Assembly (NCBI GenBank): GCA_965240325.2
Contig: OZ251255.1
Span: forward strand, 372,001-436,000
Source: Rebecca billardiae RCC1528
Lineage: Eukaryota; Haptophyta
Direction: 5' to 3'
DNA length: 64,000 nucleotides
This document shows, piece by piece, positions 10,500 through 22,314 of this stretch. The notes under the pieces are model-generated. The model worked only from the letters and a program-made list of their open reading frames with translations. It did not search any database and was not told the origin of the DNA. The position numbers and the translations under genes were made by a program. Positions within the stretch are counted from its first letter, which is position 1, and each line of letters starts with the position of its first letter.

Positions 10500-13400
10500 A
10501 TGTGGGCGCCGCCTCCGGGGCACGGCTTGGCGGCGAGCATGCAGGCCGCGCATGCTTCGCCGCAACCAATCGATCGCATCCATCGACAGCACCCGTCGGG
10601 CGAGGGTGCGACGTCGCGCGGAGCAGCGCTGACGCGCGAGACCATGTTCGCGCCCGTGACCGGCGCACCTCCTGTGTGCGCGAGCGTCGACGACGGCGCC
10701 GCTTCCACCATTCGCGCGTACAGCAGCGCAACTGCGCCATGGCCCGTGCCCGCCGGCCCCGACAACGTTGCCTCCGCCTTACCCGCGGGATGCGCGGCCA
10801 TGACGCTGCCGCAAGCACCGCCACGCCCTCTGACGCCGGAGATGGAGCTCACGCTCTTGGACGGTGGGCAGGTGCGAGCGGTCCCGAGGGAGCCGCCCGC
10901 GCAGGCTGCCAAGCGGCCAAGGAGCAACGGCGGCTTTGACCTAGACGCCGTCGCAAGCTGCTCACCGGCTCCTCCAGCACACCGCGCCGCGCCGCACGAC
11001 GGGCCCGGGCGGCCACCAGCCATCTTGTGTGGTGGCAGCCGCGCTTTGCCACGACAAGGCGTGTGCACGCCCAGACCCGGCCACGGTTGCTGGGCGCTGG
11101 GCGCAGCAGGGAGCGCGCTGTCGGTTACTTTCGACGCGGGTCACGGGTTGCCGCCCGACGTGCCAACGGCACCATGTGCGGACGCCGTGCCCTTCGGCCA
11201 GCGGTTGCCTCCTGCAGAGGCGACGCGTGCTCGCTCGACCGGCAACCCTGCGCATGACGCGCGTGGGCTGATGATGGCGCCGCCACGGCCTGCTGCCGCG
11301 CGTGGCGCGCATCTCGCATACACCACTGCCGAGCAAGACGCGTACGCACGCGGGGTCCTGGATGGCCGGCTCGATGGGCGCGGCCTTTTTTTGTCAGCCG
11401 CGGCGGCGGTGCCGCCTCCGCGCCATCCCCGTGTGGCCGCGCCAGAGCCACACGCGGCTGGACCGCCATGGGTTGGGCAATCCCCACGGGGCTACGCAGA
11501 CCAACGCGGGGCAGGCTGGGCGCACGTGCCGATGCCACCTTCTGCCGGCCCGCCGCCGTACCCACCGCACGAGGCGGGGCATCAGGCGTCGATCTCGGGC
11601 CTTCTTGCCGAGCCGGCGGCCGTGGTGGACGCGCCGCCCGGCCACACGGGACCCTACGAGACTTGCCCTCCTCCGCCCCCGCTGCCGCCCGCGTGGCCGG
11701 CTCACGCGGCGCTTGCGCCGGCGTTTTTGGCGGCTGTGCCGCTCCCAGCAGGCTGGGCCGCCAGCTCGCGCGATGTCGCAGGGAGCGAGACGAGTTCCGA
11801 CCTGCAGCCGCAGGGACATCAGCACCCTCCGCTGCCGCACCAGCCGTTGTTTACGACACGACCATCCGCGATGCACGCACCACCCACGCGTCGGAGCGGC
11901 GCGGCCTCGCTGCCGGCCCTGCTGCGCGCGGACAACGAAAGTCGCAGCACCAGCCAGTACGGGGGGTGCGACGCAGACGCCCACGCTGACCCTGCGTGGT
12001 GGCCGATCGGTGCTGAGGCGCGAGAAGGCGGCGTCCGAGGCGGTGGCATCGGCCTCACAGCGTGGCGCGACGACGTGGCAGACGAGCTGAGCGGCGCCAA
12101 CGAGCCGTGTGCCGATGACGTTTTGCGGGCGTGCAGGCGCGGCGCTCCAGCGCCACTGCCGATCACGTGCGCGCTCCTGCACGCGATGGGAGAGCGGCTT
12201 GCCTTCAAGCTCGAATGTGTACGCGCTCGCGCCCGCGCCAGACTTGCCGGGCTGTGCCATCATCTGCGTGCCGCGCGTCTCCGTCCGGCTGGCGCGCGCA
12301 TGGGCGCGGGCCGTATTGCGTGGCGCGCGGCCCCGCGATTTGCAGCCTCGCCGCGACCACGCCACCTACGCCGCGCCCCCGCTTGATCGCTCACTTCCCC
12401 TTTCCTACCCGCCCTTACGCGCTCCTGCTATGTGGCCGTGCCTGCGGGTAACTCGCGCGCTGTGCTGACCGCGTCTACTACTACTGCTGCGCACTGCCGG
12501 GGACGCCGTGACTCGCAGGTGGAACGCCTCCTCTTGCAGCACGGCACGCGCACGTCGCCGCAGGCCAACGCGCACGTGGACTTTGATCTGGCTGCCGAGT
12601 GCCGCAAGCTCGCCACGCGCGCCAGGCTGGACTGTCGCACGCTCCCACTGGCTGCGGTCTCGACTGAGCGCGAGCGAGCGCGCTCGTACTCGCCGCTGGC
12701 GACTGCAGCAGCTGGAGGGCCCCAGTCGCCGGGTGCCGGGGCGGGCAGGCCCACCGCGGCCGTTGCGCGCTCCGCCACCGAACGCGCGGGGTCTGCCGAC
12801 GTACCCGCGCACAGCAGCAGCGCCGCAGCCGCCAGCTGCAGCCGCGGCGACTGCAGCCGCGCGGTCGACAGCAGCAGCGGCGGCGGGGGCGGCCCTCCGA
12901 TGGATGCCGGCCCGCTGCACGCGGCCGAGCTGTTCCGCGCGCTGCAGACTCTTTCGAGCTGGCTGGATGACCTGCTGCCAGATGCCGCCGAGGCACGCGC
13001 GCGTCTCCACCCAGAGCCCCGCGCGGAGGTCGCGCGCGGAGCCTGCACCGTGTCGGCCACGCGCGCGGCGCGTGCGCCGCGGCGCCGCGCACCTGCGCAA
13101 GGCGGCCCGCGGCGCGCGCCGGCGCCTGCTGCTCATGGCTGACCTCGCTTTCCTTCCGCGCGCCCATCCCGCGCGCACCCGGCAGGGCGATGCGAGGCCG
13201 CAGCACGTGGTCGTCCATGATCCCGAGCTCTCCACGCCTGCGCCGGGCGGTGGGCTACTCGTCCCGATCAACGCGCGCAACACGCAGAACGGCTGCGCAG
13301 TCACAGCAGCGTATGACGGCGCGCCAACGGCCCTGTTGGAGGAGACGGGCGCGCGCGCGCAGCTGGCTGCGGCCGCCCGCGCACCGGTGGCCGAATGCAG

Positions 13401-15977
13401 CTCGGCGCAGCACACGCGAAGCGCGGTGGCTGCGGCGGGCGCAGCTGCGCCCGCCATCAGCGCCGGGAATGCCGCGGCTGCCCGCCAGCTCCACGGCAGC
13501 AACGATCCGGGAGCCCGCACGAGCGCGCCAGCCGTTGCCGCCGCGACGTCAGCGACGCCGCCGACGCGCGATGACGACGCAGCAAGCGGCGCCGCACCAG
13601 CGGCAGCGGGGTGCGCGCCACGCGCGGCGCGTCACGATCCTGCTGCTGCGCGCGTGACCGCCCGCTGCGCGCGCACGACGGCGCCGACCTGCGCCCTGCC
13701 GACCGCCCTCCCCGCGCGCGCCGCGCACCGCGCCTGACACTGGTCGGTCGCGCTGCACGCGCGCCTCGGCACCCCTGTTTGACCCCGCGCTGCCACGTCA
13801 CGCCGCGCGTGCCTCAACGGCCATCGCGTCCGACCTGCCCGTGGCTGCTGCGGCCGCTCTGACGGGCTGCCCACCAGTCCTCCCAACTCAGCCGTCCTCG
13901 CGTCGCTGCGTGAGAAACTCTTTGCGAAGGTGTGCGCGGCGCGACCCGCCCCGCGCGCGCGCAGCAGCGCGTGCGCGCGCATGCGACGCCCAAGTCTGCG
14001 CGCGCGTGCGCGCGCTCCTGCTGATCGGTGCGCGTTCGCGCGCCCCCATGGCAGATGGCGGCGGGTGCCGTGCAGACGGCAAACGGCGTGCGCGCCAAGA
14101 CGCAGCGGCAACTCGCGGCGCGTGTGGATGTCGCCGCGCAGCTGCGGACCGCGCGCGCGGTGGACACCCGGCTGCGCGCGTGGCGCGCCTCTCTCCTCGG
14201 CTTTGTGTCCGTGGTCGTGCACCTGCGCGCCAGCAGGGTGGGCGCACCAGCAGCGGCGAACGGGGCGGTGGACCTCAAAGCGCTGATGGCCAACCTCTCG
14301 CCGCAGGCGCTCGAGGGCGGCATCAACCCGCACGGCGTGCGCCACGTCGTCGAGACGAACCTTCTGTGGCAGTCAGGCGGCAGAACGGCGGCGCCCCTGA
14401 GCGCTTGCCCGATCCGTCAGCGGACGGACGCTCTTCCGGCCGTGGGCTCGAGCGAGGGTCCGACCAGCAGCGCGAGCGCGAACCCGCTCACGCCGGTGCT
14501 ACCTGTGGCGGCGCGCGTTCTCGGCTGCGTGGCCGCGGACACGCACGCTGCCGGCGTGTTCGAGGCGGGTGTGGGTGTGGCGCCAGACGAGAGTTTGTGC
14601 GGTGGCGCGCACGCGTGTGCTGCTCTCGAGCCCGGCGCTGACGGCGCGACGCCAACCGCGGCGCGGGCGCGACTCGCCACGGCCGCCGTGATCCAACCCG
14701 AGCGCGCCGTGAGCGAGGCGGTCCGCCAGCGACACCGGGCGCTGCGTGAGCGGCTGGCAAGGCTGCCGGAGGCGGTGGACGCTTGGCGCGTCGGCGGCGG
14801 TGAGGACGGTGGGGCGGGATCGGACACGGACGACGTTGGCTCTGACCACGGTCGCCAGCCCGGCGGTGGCGCGGACGCGCGGCTGGGCGGCCGCGGCGCG
14901 CCAGGCGCGCGCAGCGGCGTGGTGGCGCCGGAGCTCCCGCCGCCGCCGTTGCCACCCGGCGTGATGCCCGTGCCCACGCCACGCAACGCGCTCGGCAAGG
15001 CGCTGACTCGCATTCTGCGGCATGCGCCGCCGCTCACCAGCCCAGCGGGCCCGGGCAGCGCAGGCACGGCCGAGCCGGCGTGCGCCCACTACCTCGTCGT
15101 GGTGAACACAGGGTGCCCGCCGTTTGCCGCGCCGACGGGTGTCTTTAGCCGCGACGTGCCACCCGGCCCGTGCTGGCCGGGGATGCGGCCGAGCGACTAC
15201 CACCACGAGCGCTTCTCCGGCGAGGCCGCGTCGCGCAGGTGCGCTGCGCCGCCAGCCGGCGTTGCGCTGCACGCTGGCGCGCAGGCCGATGCGGGCAGCT
15301 GGGGCCACGCGCAAGGCGCCGCGGCCGGTGCCAGCACCGCGCGCGGCCAGCACGGCCCGGGCGCCGGGGACGGGGAGCCAGACGCAGCGGGCTATGGTAC
15401 GTGGCCGCCGTCGGTCAGCGAGCCGCGCCTCGCGCCGCTGCCGCTGCGCGACGGGCAGCCGCCGCTGGACGTGCGGCGCTGGGCGCGCGCGTGGCAGCCG
15501 GAGGGCAACGTGAGCGAGTATTTTCCAAACCTGATCTGGACGGCGAGGGGCGTGTGGGCTGAGCCCGAGCAGGCGCCGATGGGCGAGCAGCAGCGGGCGC
15601 GTAACGCATGGGCGTGCGCGTGGCGAGGCGGGCCCGGGCAGGCGGATGCGGCGGAGCCCGACGCGCTGGGATCGGGCAACGGACGCGACGGTGCGCATGA
15701 CGCGGCCGCGTGCGAGCGCGCGCCACCGCACAGCTACCGCAACGCCGACCCAGCCGGCGCCGCCATCGGCGCGAGGCCGGCGCCGTTGGCGCCGCCGTGG
15801 CGGCTGCGTTACGTGGCGGTGCCTGCGCTGGACTTGCCCGCGCCGTCGGGTGACGACGGAGCGTCGCCGCCGGGTGGTCGACGGAGCGGCAATGCCCGTC
15901 GCGGCCGCAGCATCGGCCGCAAGCGCGCGGGCGATGGGTCTCGACGTCGCTCTCTTGGCGTCCCGCCTCCCGGCTGA
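10500..15977 (+). CDS. Unrecognised multi-exon protein with basic C-terminus
   Basis: I do not recognise this protein. Exon 1 (10500-12218) starts at the first ATG in a frame open from 10473 and ends at a GTACGC donor. Exon 2 (12519-13049) follows a TCGCAG acceptor. Exon 3 starts at 13186 after a pyrimidine tract and CAG, and its end is unclear. One or more short exons probably lie between about 13.5 and 13.93 kb. The last exon (14055-15977) follows a GGCAG acceptor and runs 640 codons to TGA. The junctions given keep phase 0. The product is Pro/Ala/Gly-rich, with helical segments in exon 2 (ELFRALQTLSSWLDDLLPD) and at the start of the last exon, and ends in an Arg/Lys-rich patch (RRGRSIGRKRAGDGSRRR) that could be a nuclear localisation signal. 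Role unknown; exons 3-4 are tentative, and two separate genes are possible. Confidence 0.5.
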
Positions 15978-16647
15978 GGCGCCTGCCACCGCACCGCCGG
16001 TGTGAGTGTGATTACCGGGCCGCCGCGCCGCGACGCCGCGCGCGTACCATTGTATCTCCTGCTGTGTGAATAGCAGCAGTCACTGTTAGTTGGCACTCAC
16101 CAGCACGGCAGAGTGATCGTGTGGGCGGGCAATAAAATCACGAAAAATAGTAAAGCATAGATCGAGTCGTATGGGTAAAAGCTGCTGGTAATAAAGTCGT
16201 TCGTCAAATCGTCGAGCTGGGTGAGACGATTTTAGAAACCTGCGGTCGAGCTTGTGAACCAACTCTGTGATAGGATGATGAGTCTCGACGAATATGCGAT
16301 TTGCACCGAATCGGTTCCAATGCCCCATGCTCATCACCTTCCTCATCGCCTCATAGAATTGATCGGATAACTACGGCCCTTGATGAGAGAACGTTCTTTC
16401 CAGAAGGTCACCGTTTTAGCTTCCGGGTACGATCATCATCACTCGGGTGAGCAGTCCTTCCGAACAGCGCTCGCCAGCCGGACCTCGGTCGGGTTGCCCT
16501 CGTCGTTCCGGGATGGTCGGAACTTCGGCGCGAATCTGCCGAAGGCGTTCATCAGGATCCGTCGGCATCGTGCGAGTCCGGCCGCCACCGAAATTACGAT
16601 TTATTAGCAGCGCCGCACCCACTGCGCACCGCTCGATCGTCGCCGTC
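15978..16647. other. Intergenic; AT-richer block upstream of the light-harvesting gene
   Basis: A conspicuous low-GC stretch (about 16080-16450) separates two GC-rich genes and should include the promoter of the light-harvesting gene. It contains a small minus-strand frame (16086-16346), listed separately. No clear TATA box. Confidence 0.45.
16086..16346 (-). CDS. Small ORF of unknown status (86 aa)
   Basis: ATG-started frame of 86 codons in an AT-rich block, encoding a composition unlike the GC-driven shadow frames (Phe, Ile, His, Tyr are all frequent; for example LDLCFTIFRDFIARPHDHSA). No domain is recognised and the frame overlaps the expected promoter of the light-harvesting gene. It could be a real small protein, a relic, or chance. 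Confidence 0.2.
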   Translation of the reverse strand: MRKVMSMGHWNRFGANRIFVETHHPITELVHKLDRRFLKSSHPARRFDERLYYQQLLPIRLDLCFTIFRDFIARPHDHSAVLVSAN

Positions 16648-17992
16648 ATGCTCACGTCGTTCGCTCTCTGCGCAGCGCTGGCGTTCAGCGGGCCGGCGGT
16701 CCGCCCGGCGACGCGCTCGTCGCGCGTGGTGGTGCGCATGGAGGACGCCGCGGCGCCCCCGGCCGAGGAGGCGCCCGCGCCCCCGCCGCCGCCGCCGCCG
16801 CCCAAGATGTCGCCGTCGGTGCCGTTCCTGCAGATGCAGCCGGCTCTGGCGGGCATGGTGGGTGAGGAGGTGGCGTTCGATCCGCTCGGCCTCTCGAGCG
16901 CGTTCCCGATCGACTGGCTGCGCGAGGCGGAGCTCAAGCACTGCCGCGTGTGCATGCTCGCCACCCTCGGCTTCGTCGTCGCAGAGTTTGCCCACCTGCC
17001 GGTGCGTGCTGCCCCGCGCGCCGCCGCCGCGCGGGCGGCTTCCGCGCGAGTGGGGCGGCGTCGGTGGCTGCGTGGCGCGGGTCAGGGCGCGGGGGCCGTT
17101 GGTTTGCGGCTGGTCCGTGTGCTCGGAGACGGGCCGCGAGCAAGCGTCCGTGCCCACGGCTGGCCCTGCCCCAGCCGCGCGCGGGCGGCGAGGTCGGCTA
17201 GACTCGCATGCGCCGCGCGTGGCCTCCAGAGCACCGCGCCTGCGCGCGCGCACGCGCCCTGCGCCGCGCTCACCGTGCCCCGCGCGCCCGCGCGCGCCGC
17301 GCGCCCGCAGGGCCGTGAGTTCACCTCGGTCGCCGCGCACAACGCCAACCTGGAGACGGGCGCGATGACCCAGCTCATGATCTGGATCTCGCTCGCCGAG
17401 ATTGTCTCTGCGGTCGCGGTTGCGCAGATGATGAACGGCAGTGGCCGGAAGCCGGGCTACTTCGGTGCGTCGGCGCGTGCGCGGGGTTGTGGGTGGGCGG
17501 GCTGGGCGCGGAGCACGCCGGCGCGGTGGGTCGTGCTGCCCCAGCCGCGGCGGCGCACGGCGAGGGCAGCGACGCGCGGCCGCGTCCCGTCGGCAGGCGG
17601 TGCGGTAGTCGCTCACGCGCGGCCTAGCGCCTTGGGAGGCGGTTTCGGGGCGCCGGGCGCTGTCCGGGGCATCGGCAGCCGCACGCGCGGGGCGTACGCA
17701 CCTCGCGGCATGCCCGCGCCCCGCCCGCCGCTCGCTAACCCGCCGCCCACCGCCCGCCTCCCTGCATCTTCCCCGCCCCTCCTCGACGCCTACGCCTACT
17801 CGTACTCCTCGTGTTCGTCCGCTGACGCGCGCGCGCGCAGGCTTTGACCCGTTGAAGTTCTGCAAGGACGAGGCGTCGACCAAGAAGATGGAGCTGGCCG
17901 AGCTCAAGAACGGCCGCCTGGCGATGCTCGCGTTCTCGGGCATGGTGACGCAGGCGGCGCTCACGGGCAACGGCTTCCCGTACCTCTACTAG
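16648..17992 (+). CDS. Chlorophyll a/c (fucoxanthin)-binding light-harvesting protein, plastid-targeted
   Basis: Three exons: 16648-17001, 17311-17464 and 17841-17992 (introns 309 and 376 nt, donors GTGCGTGC and GTGCGTCG), joining to 219 codons. The N-terminus is a bipartite plastid leader: hydrophobic [13 protein letters not shown], then an ASAFAP-like SGPAV site and a Ser/Arg-rich transit part, followed by a Pro run. The mature part has three thylakoid helices: [20 protein letters not shown] (helix 1), [16 protein letters not shown] (helix 2) and [19 protein letters not shown] (helix 3). Helices 1 and 3 carry the Glu and Arg or His ligands of the generic LHC motif. The protein binds chlorophyll a/c and carotenoid and funnels energy to the photosystems. 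Length and layout are normal for the FCP/Lhcf-Lhcr group; the exact subfamily is not resolved. Confidence 0.93.
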
Positions 17993-19218
17993 GCGCGCGG
18001 CCTTGCCGACTGACGGCGGTGTCCCCGGTGAGTCGGACGCCGGCCACTAGCGGCGGCGGCCGCAGGGCACCGTGGGGGTCCGCGGCGGCAGGGGCCCCGC
18101 GTCACCACCGGCGCTCTGACAGCAGACTGCTACTGCCAGAATATCTGACCGAATGAAACCAGCACGCCTGCGGCGGATGGGATGGCCGTCGCGAGTGTGA
18201 CGGCCGCTCGAAAGTCCGACGTGAACGCCGCGGCGCCTGTAGGAGTGACTGCCAATGTGACAGCGTACGACTGAGAAAAAAACTGATGATGAATGAATCT
18301 GACCGAGCAGCGCCAGTCTGACATTGTCAGTCGTTTGGCGGTCAGAGGCCGCCAAACGAAGACTGGTGAGCAGGACCAGGCCAGAGGCCGCCAAAAGCCC
18401 CAAAATAATGGCGGTTGCCCGGTGGCCCGCATTCTCAATTCGGTGCCACCGGGTGCCGGCGCAGTGCGGAGTAGTGATGGCACGCCATTGGCGCATTCGC
18501 GCGTGCAGACGCTGCACGTTGGCGAAATATGCTGCCAAGCCATGCTGCTTCGCCATGCCACGGTGCTTTCGCTTTGACGCAGGGGTCATTGGTAGTGTGA
18601 CCGGACGCGCCGACTCGGCAAAACGCGCAGCAGATGTCCCGCTGCAAGCTGCAAGCACTCTGCCTTGGAGGCGTCGCACCCTTGCCAGTTGCCGACGATA
18701 GACCTGTCGTAGACGCCTGGACTGCAATCGACACCAGCTCTACTCGCTTCGCCGCCACTACTGTCGAGCTTGAGATGCTTCCGACGGTGCGCGTGCTCGC
18801 ATGCAGCTTGCCGCCTGCATTTGAACGTGGGCACGGCAGGTTGGTTGTCCGGATGATCTGGCCTCCTCGGCGCAGACTACGACACGATGCGTGTCACGCA
18901 AGCCCTTGCCGCCTGGGAAGGCGTGAACACGTGCCCTCGTGCATCTGGCAAGATGATGAGCAGTCGGCGAGCGCGCGGCCAGCCAGTTCCGCGTGGCACT
19001 GCTACCTACTGCTACAGTTCTGGGATGCGATCCCGCCGACCCATGATGGATGTATCTCGCGTGCGCGGTTGCGCGGCCGCATAACTGACGATCGATCGAC
19101 ACTGGCACCGTACGTCGGAGCAGTCAAGTCTCACTGAGGCGGCGCGCGATCGACTCAGGAGTGACTCAGATGAGGGTAGTCGGACCCGCGCAGCAGCGAC
19201 TGAGTACTTGGCCGCCTA
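17993..19218. other. Intergenic with a possible coding relic
   Basis: Between convergent genes. On the minus strand the frame at about 18270-18130 reads SYAVTLAVTPTGAAAF then a helix-like stretch and ends at a stop, resembling the end of a small alpha/beta domain, but no start or upstream exon could be joined to it. Nothing else is supported. Confidence 0.35.
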
Positions 19219-20130
19219 TTATGAGCTGACAGGCGGCATCCTGGCCGCGCAGCCCGATGCTGCGCCCGCCATCGCGCCCGCACATTCGCCGCCGCCACCG
19301 CCATCGTGCGCGGCGCCGAGCGCCGGCGGTGCGCCGCGCTGCGGCAGCGCGCTCTGGCGAAGCGCCTCCACCGCCTCCGCCGCGCGCACGTGTCGCGCCT
19401 CCTGAGCAACTGCGCAGCACGGGCAGAAGAGGTGCACGGCCGCGTCGGCCAGCGCGGTACCGTCGATCGCATGCGTCCGGCGCAGCACGCCACGGCGCCA
19501 CGCGCGCCACAGCGCATCCGCCACCACGCCGAGCAGCGAGCTGAGGACAACGATCGCGACGTAACGGCCGCAGCGTCTAATATTGAGGCGGTTACGCGTG
19601 GACTCGTGGTACTTGGCGTTGTGGCACGGGTCGTGTGGCGGCAGCAGCAGCGCGACGATCGTGAGCAGCACCGCGGCATACCGGCATCCGAGTGCGCCGC
19701 CCCGCCGCCAGCCCGCGAACCCGCAGGCGGCGGCGGCGGTGACGACACCCGCCTGCGCCAGGCTGAGCCCCCACGTGTCGGCAATCAGGTGAGGCATGGT
19801 GAGCACCACGAGGACCAGGATGGCGGCCACCTTGGCGAGCCCGCCCACGAGGCAGAAGCTGCACAACCACGGCCCCACACCCGAGCCGGGCGCGAGCTTT
19901 GCCTGCGTGCGCGCCCACAGCACACACGGGCAGAGGGCGGCCATTGCGCACACGTCGCCATCCACGCCGCACTCGAAGAGGCCCGAGGTGAAGCGCCCTG
20001 TGACGGGCGGCGGCGGTGGGTGGAGGAGCGCCGTGCCGTCGCCGGTGCCCGCCGCGTGATGCTCGACGTCGTCGGCGGGCGGGATGATGACCTGCTCGTC
20101 GCGTGTGACCTGCTCGTCGCGCGTAATCAT
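19219..20130 (-). CDS. PLAC8-family cysteine-rich membrane protein
   Basis: A single-exon frame of 303 codons from ATG at 20130 to TAA at 19219. The first PLAC8 block is FTSGLFECGVDGDVCAMAAL followed by CPCVLWARTQAKLA (about residues 46-80). The closing block is HLFCPCCAVAQEARHVR (about 234-250). Between them are two or three hydrophobic helices (for example LAKVAAILVLVVLTM), and the interval is longer than in compact plant members. PLAC8/FWL proteins sit in the plasma membrane and are linked to organ-size control or to cadmium/zinc transport in plants; the algal role is unknown. The N-terminus contains a duplicated TRDEQV. The 331 bp to the next gene must contain its promoter, with an AT-rich TAATATAT stretch about 60 bp upstream. 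Confidence 0.88.
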   Translation of the reverse strand: MITRDEQVTRDEQVIIPPADDVEHHAAGTGDGTALLHPPPPPVTGRFTSGLFECGVDGDVCAMAALCPCVLWARTQAKLAPGSGVGPWLCSFCLVGGLAKVAAILVLVVLTMPHLIADTWGLSLAQAGVVTAAAACGFAGWRRGGALGCRYAAVLLTIVALLLPPHDPCHNAKYHESTRNRLNIRRCGRYVAIVVLSSLLGVVADALWRAWRRGVLRRTHAIDGTALADAAVHLFCPCCAVAQEARHVRAAEAVEALRQSALPQRGAPPALGAAHDGGGGGECAGAMAGAASGCAARMPPVSS

Positions 20131-20460
20131 GCTGCGCAGCCTGCGCTGGTGCAGACGAAATGTTCAACGTCGTCGTCGTCGAATCGCGATATATTATTCG
20201 TCCCTGTCCCAACTCCCAACCGATTTCAGCCCGGCGCGGCGAGTAGCGCGCAATGAATAAAAAGACATGCGTGATGAACCTGATGAGTAGTGATGACGAT
20301 GCACGCGCCGCCCGTGATGGCGGCATACCGTACCGCGTACCGCCACTCCATCAGCGCAGCGGCTGGACGTATCGGCCGGACCACGCCGGCCGCCCGACGA
20401 GCCAGCTGCCCCTCGTCGTGCTAGCCGCGTGTGGGCGGCGCGCGGCCGCTTCCACGCGGC
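20131..20460. promoter_or_regulatory. Promoter interval of the PLAC8 gene
   Basis: 330 bp between the start of the PLAC8 gene and the stop of the coiled-coil gene. On the minus strand TAATATATCGCGATTCG (about 20177-20193) is the only TATA-like stretch near the start codon. No other motif is supported. Confidence 0.35.
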
Positions 20461-22314
20461 TCAGCCCGTCGCCGCTGGCGGCAGCCCCGCCGGCAGGGTG
20501 CCGCCGTTCAAGCTCTGCAGCCGGCGCTTGGCCGCGGCGAGCCGCGCGCGCTTTCGTGCGAGGCGGTCCGGCAGCGAGAGGGCGGCCTCGCCGCCGTCGC
20601 TGTCATCAGCCGCCGGCATCTCCCGCGCGGGCCCCGCGCCACCATGCCCGCCCGGACTACTCCGCACCGGACTGCTGCGGTGGCTCGAGGAGGCGCCGCT
20701 GCTGCGCCTCCGCTGCTCGCGCGCGCCGCCGTCGCGCGCGCCGTCGGCGACGTACGCGCCATCGTGCGCCTCTTCCCCGCCCGCACCGGACATGCGCCGG
20801 GCAATGCGCCGGCTCCCGTCTGCAGCCCCGCCACCGTGTGGCTCCGCGGCCGTGGCGCCGAGCCGAGCAGCGCCGCGGCTGTAGCCACGGCGCGCGCCGA
20901 GCGCGCGGCGCGGCGCGGCGCTCGCGCCGTCATCACCGTCGTCGTCGCTCTGCGGCGCTGCGGCGCCGACGACGCGGCGCCAGTCGGCGTGCGGACGCTC
21001 GCCGCGGCCGTCGTACGCGTCCGCCACGCTGCCCTCCGTCTCGACGCCCTCCGCCTCCTCCTCCTCCCCTCCGGCGCCGTCCGAGGAGTAATCGGAGTAA
21101 AGCGGGTAGCGCTCCTCCTCATCATCGACAGCGCGCCCGCGCCTCGCGCCGCGCGGCGCCGCGCGCGCCGCCACCGTCGGGTGGCGGTGCCCATCCACGA
21201 CGCCATGACTCTCGGCGTAGGGGGCGAAGGCGTCGGATCGCGCCTGGGCGCGGCCACCCGCGCGCGGCGGGCTCCCGCGTGGCCCGGCGCGCGCCGCCGG
21301 CTCGCGAGCGCCTGTGCCGCCGCGCACGGCGCCCGCATCGGCGCGCGCGCGCCTGGGCGGATGGTCGGCGCCGCCGCCGCCGCCACGGCTGAGGCTGTGC
21401 TCGGCGTCGCTCCCGAGCCGGGCCGAGCTGCCACGCCGCGCGCCGGCCGACGGCTCGCGTGCAGCCCGGCCCGAGCCCACGGCGCCCCGCGCCTGCCCGC
21501 CGTGCCACTCGGCGGCGGCCGCCGCGGCAAGCTGCAGCGGAGCTGACTGTTGGTGCGGTCGTGCGCGCTCCGCGCTTGCGGCGCGGCGGATGGTCCGGCG
21601 CGGCTCGACGCCGTCCGCGGGGCGGGCGTGCGCGGGGCCCAGGAGCTGCGAGGCCGACGACGAGCGGCGCGACCACGCGCCGTTCTCGCCGCCCTCCGCC
21701 TCCGCCCAGGAGCGCGCACCGCCATGGCCGCCGGTGCCGTCGCTCCAGCCGCAGCTGCCGCCGCCGCCGCCCGCGCCGCCGCCGCCCGCGCGGCCGGTGG
21801 CGGAGGGCCGGCGCGAGCTCGAGCCGCGCCTGCCACCACCGCCCGGCGCCGCCTCGGCATGGGCCGCGGCCAACGCCGCCGACGAGCCAAACGCCGCCGG
21901 CGGCGGCGCGCGCGCCGGCAGCGCGGCCGCCACAGGCACGCCCGCCGCGAGCGCGCGCGACGTGTGCTGCTGCGAGCGCTCGGCGAGGCGCGCGAGTCGC
22001 CAGTTCTCGCTCCTGAGCTGCTGCAGCTCGTGCTCCGCGCCCGCCTGATGCGCGCGCACCGCGTCCGCCTCCGCCCACGCGCGCACCGCCTCGGCGCGCG
22101 CCTCGGCCACCTCCGTCTCCATCCGACGCCGCGCGCGCTCGGCGGCGAGCTCGGCGGCGCGCGCCGAGTCGGCGGCGAGGTCCCGCTCGAGCTGCGCCTC
22201 GGCAAGATCGGTGCGCACGCGCTCGAGCTCGGCCTGCAGCGCGAGCACCTCGCCCTCGAGGTGCTCGCGCAGCGCCGTGACCTGCGCGTGCAGCCGGCCG
22301 ACGTCGGCGTCCAT
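20461..22314 (-). CDS. Coiled-coil protein with long disordered Ser/Gly/Arg-rich tail
   Basis: Single-exon frame of 617 codons, starting at the ATG at 22314 (the frame upstream opens only with GTG). Residues 1 to about 125 form a strongly predicted coiled coil (MDADVGRLHAQVTALREHLE, ELERVRTDLAEAQLERDLAA, HELQQLRSENWRLARLAERS). The rest is low-complexity with many Ser-Arg pairs and acidic patches, ending in a short helix (DRLARKRARLAAAKRRLQSL). No family is recognised; scaffold or cytoskeletal/centrosomal proteins often look like this, but that is inference. The decamer AAAGTTGAAA lies 47 bp upstream of the start. Confidence 0.6.
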   Translation of the reverse strand: MDADVGRLHAQVTALREHLEGEVLALQAELERVRTDLAEAQLERDLAADSARAAELAAERARRRMETEVAEARAEAVRAWAEADAVRAHQAGAEHELQQLRSENWRLARLAERSQQHTSRALAAGVPVAAALPARAPPPAAFGSSAALAAAHAEAAPGGGGRRGSSSRRPSATGRAGGGGAGGGGGSCGWSDGTGGHGGARSWAEAEGGENGAWSRRSSSASQLLGPAHARPADGVEPRRTIRRAASAERARPHQQSAPLQLAAAAAAEWHGGQARGAVGSGRAAREPSAGARRGSSARLGSDAEHSLSRGGGGGADHPPRRARADAGAVRGGTGAREPAARAGPRGSPPRAGGRAQARSDAFAPYAESHGVVDGHRHPTVAARAAPRGARRGRAVDDEEERYPLYSDYSSDGAGGEEEEAEGVETEGSVADAYDGRGERPHADWRRVVGAAAPQSDDDGDDGASAAPRRALGARRGYSRGAARLGATAAEPHGGGAADGSRRIARRMSGAGGEEAHDGAYVADGARDGGAREQRRRSSGASSSHRSSPVRSSPGGHGGAGPAREMPAADDSDGGEAALSLPDRLARKRARLAAAKRRLQSLNGGTLPAGLPPAATG

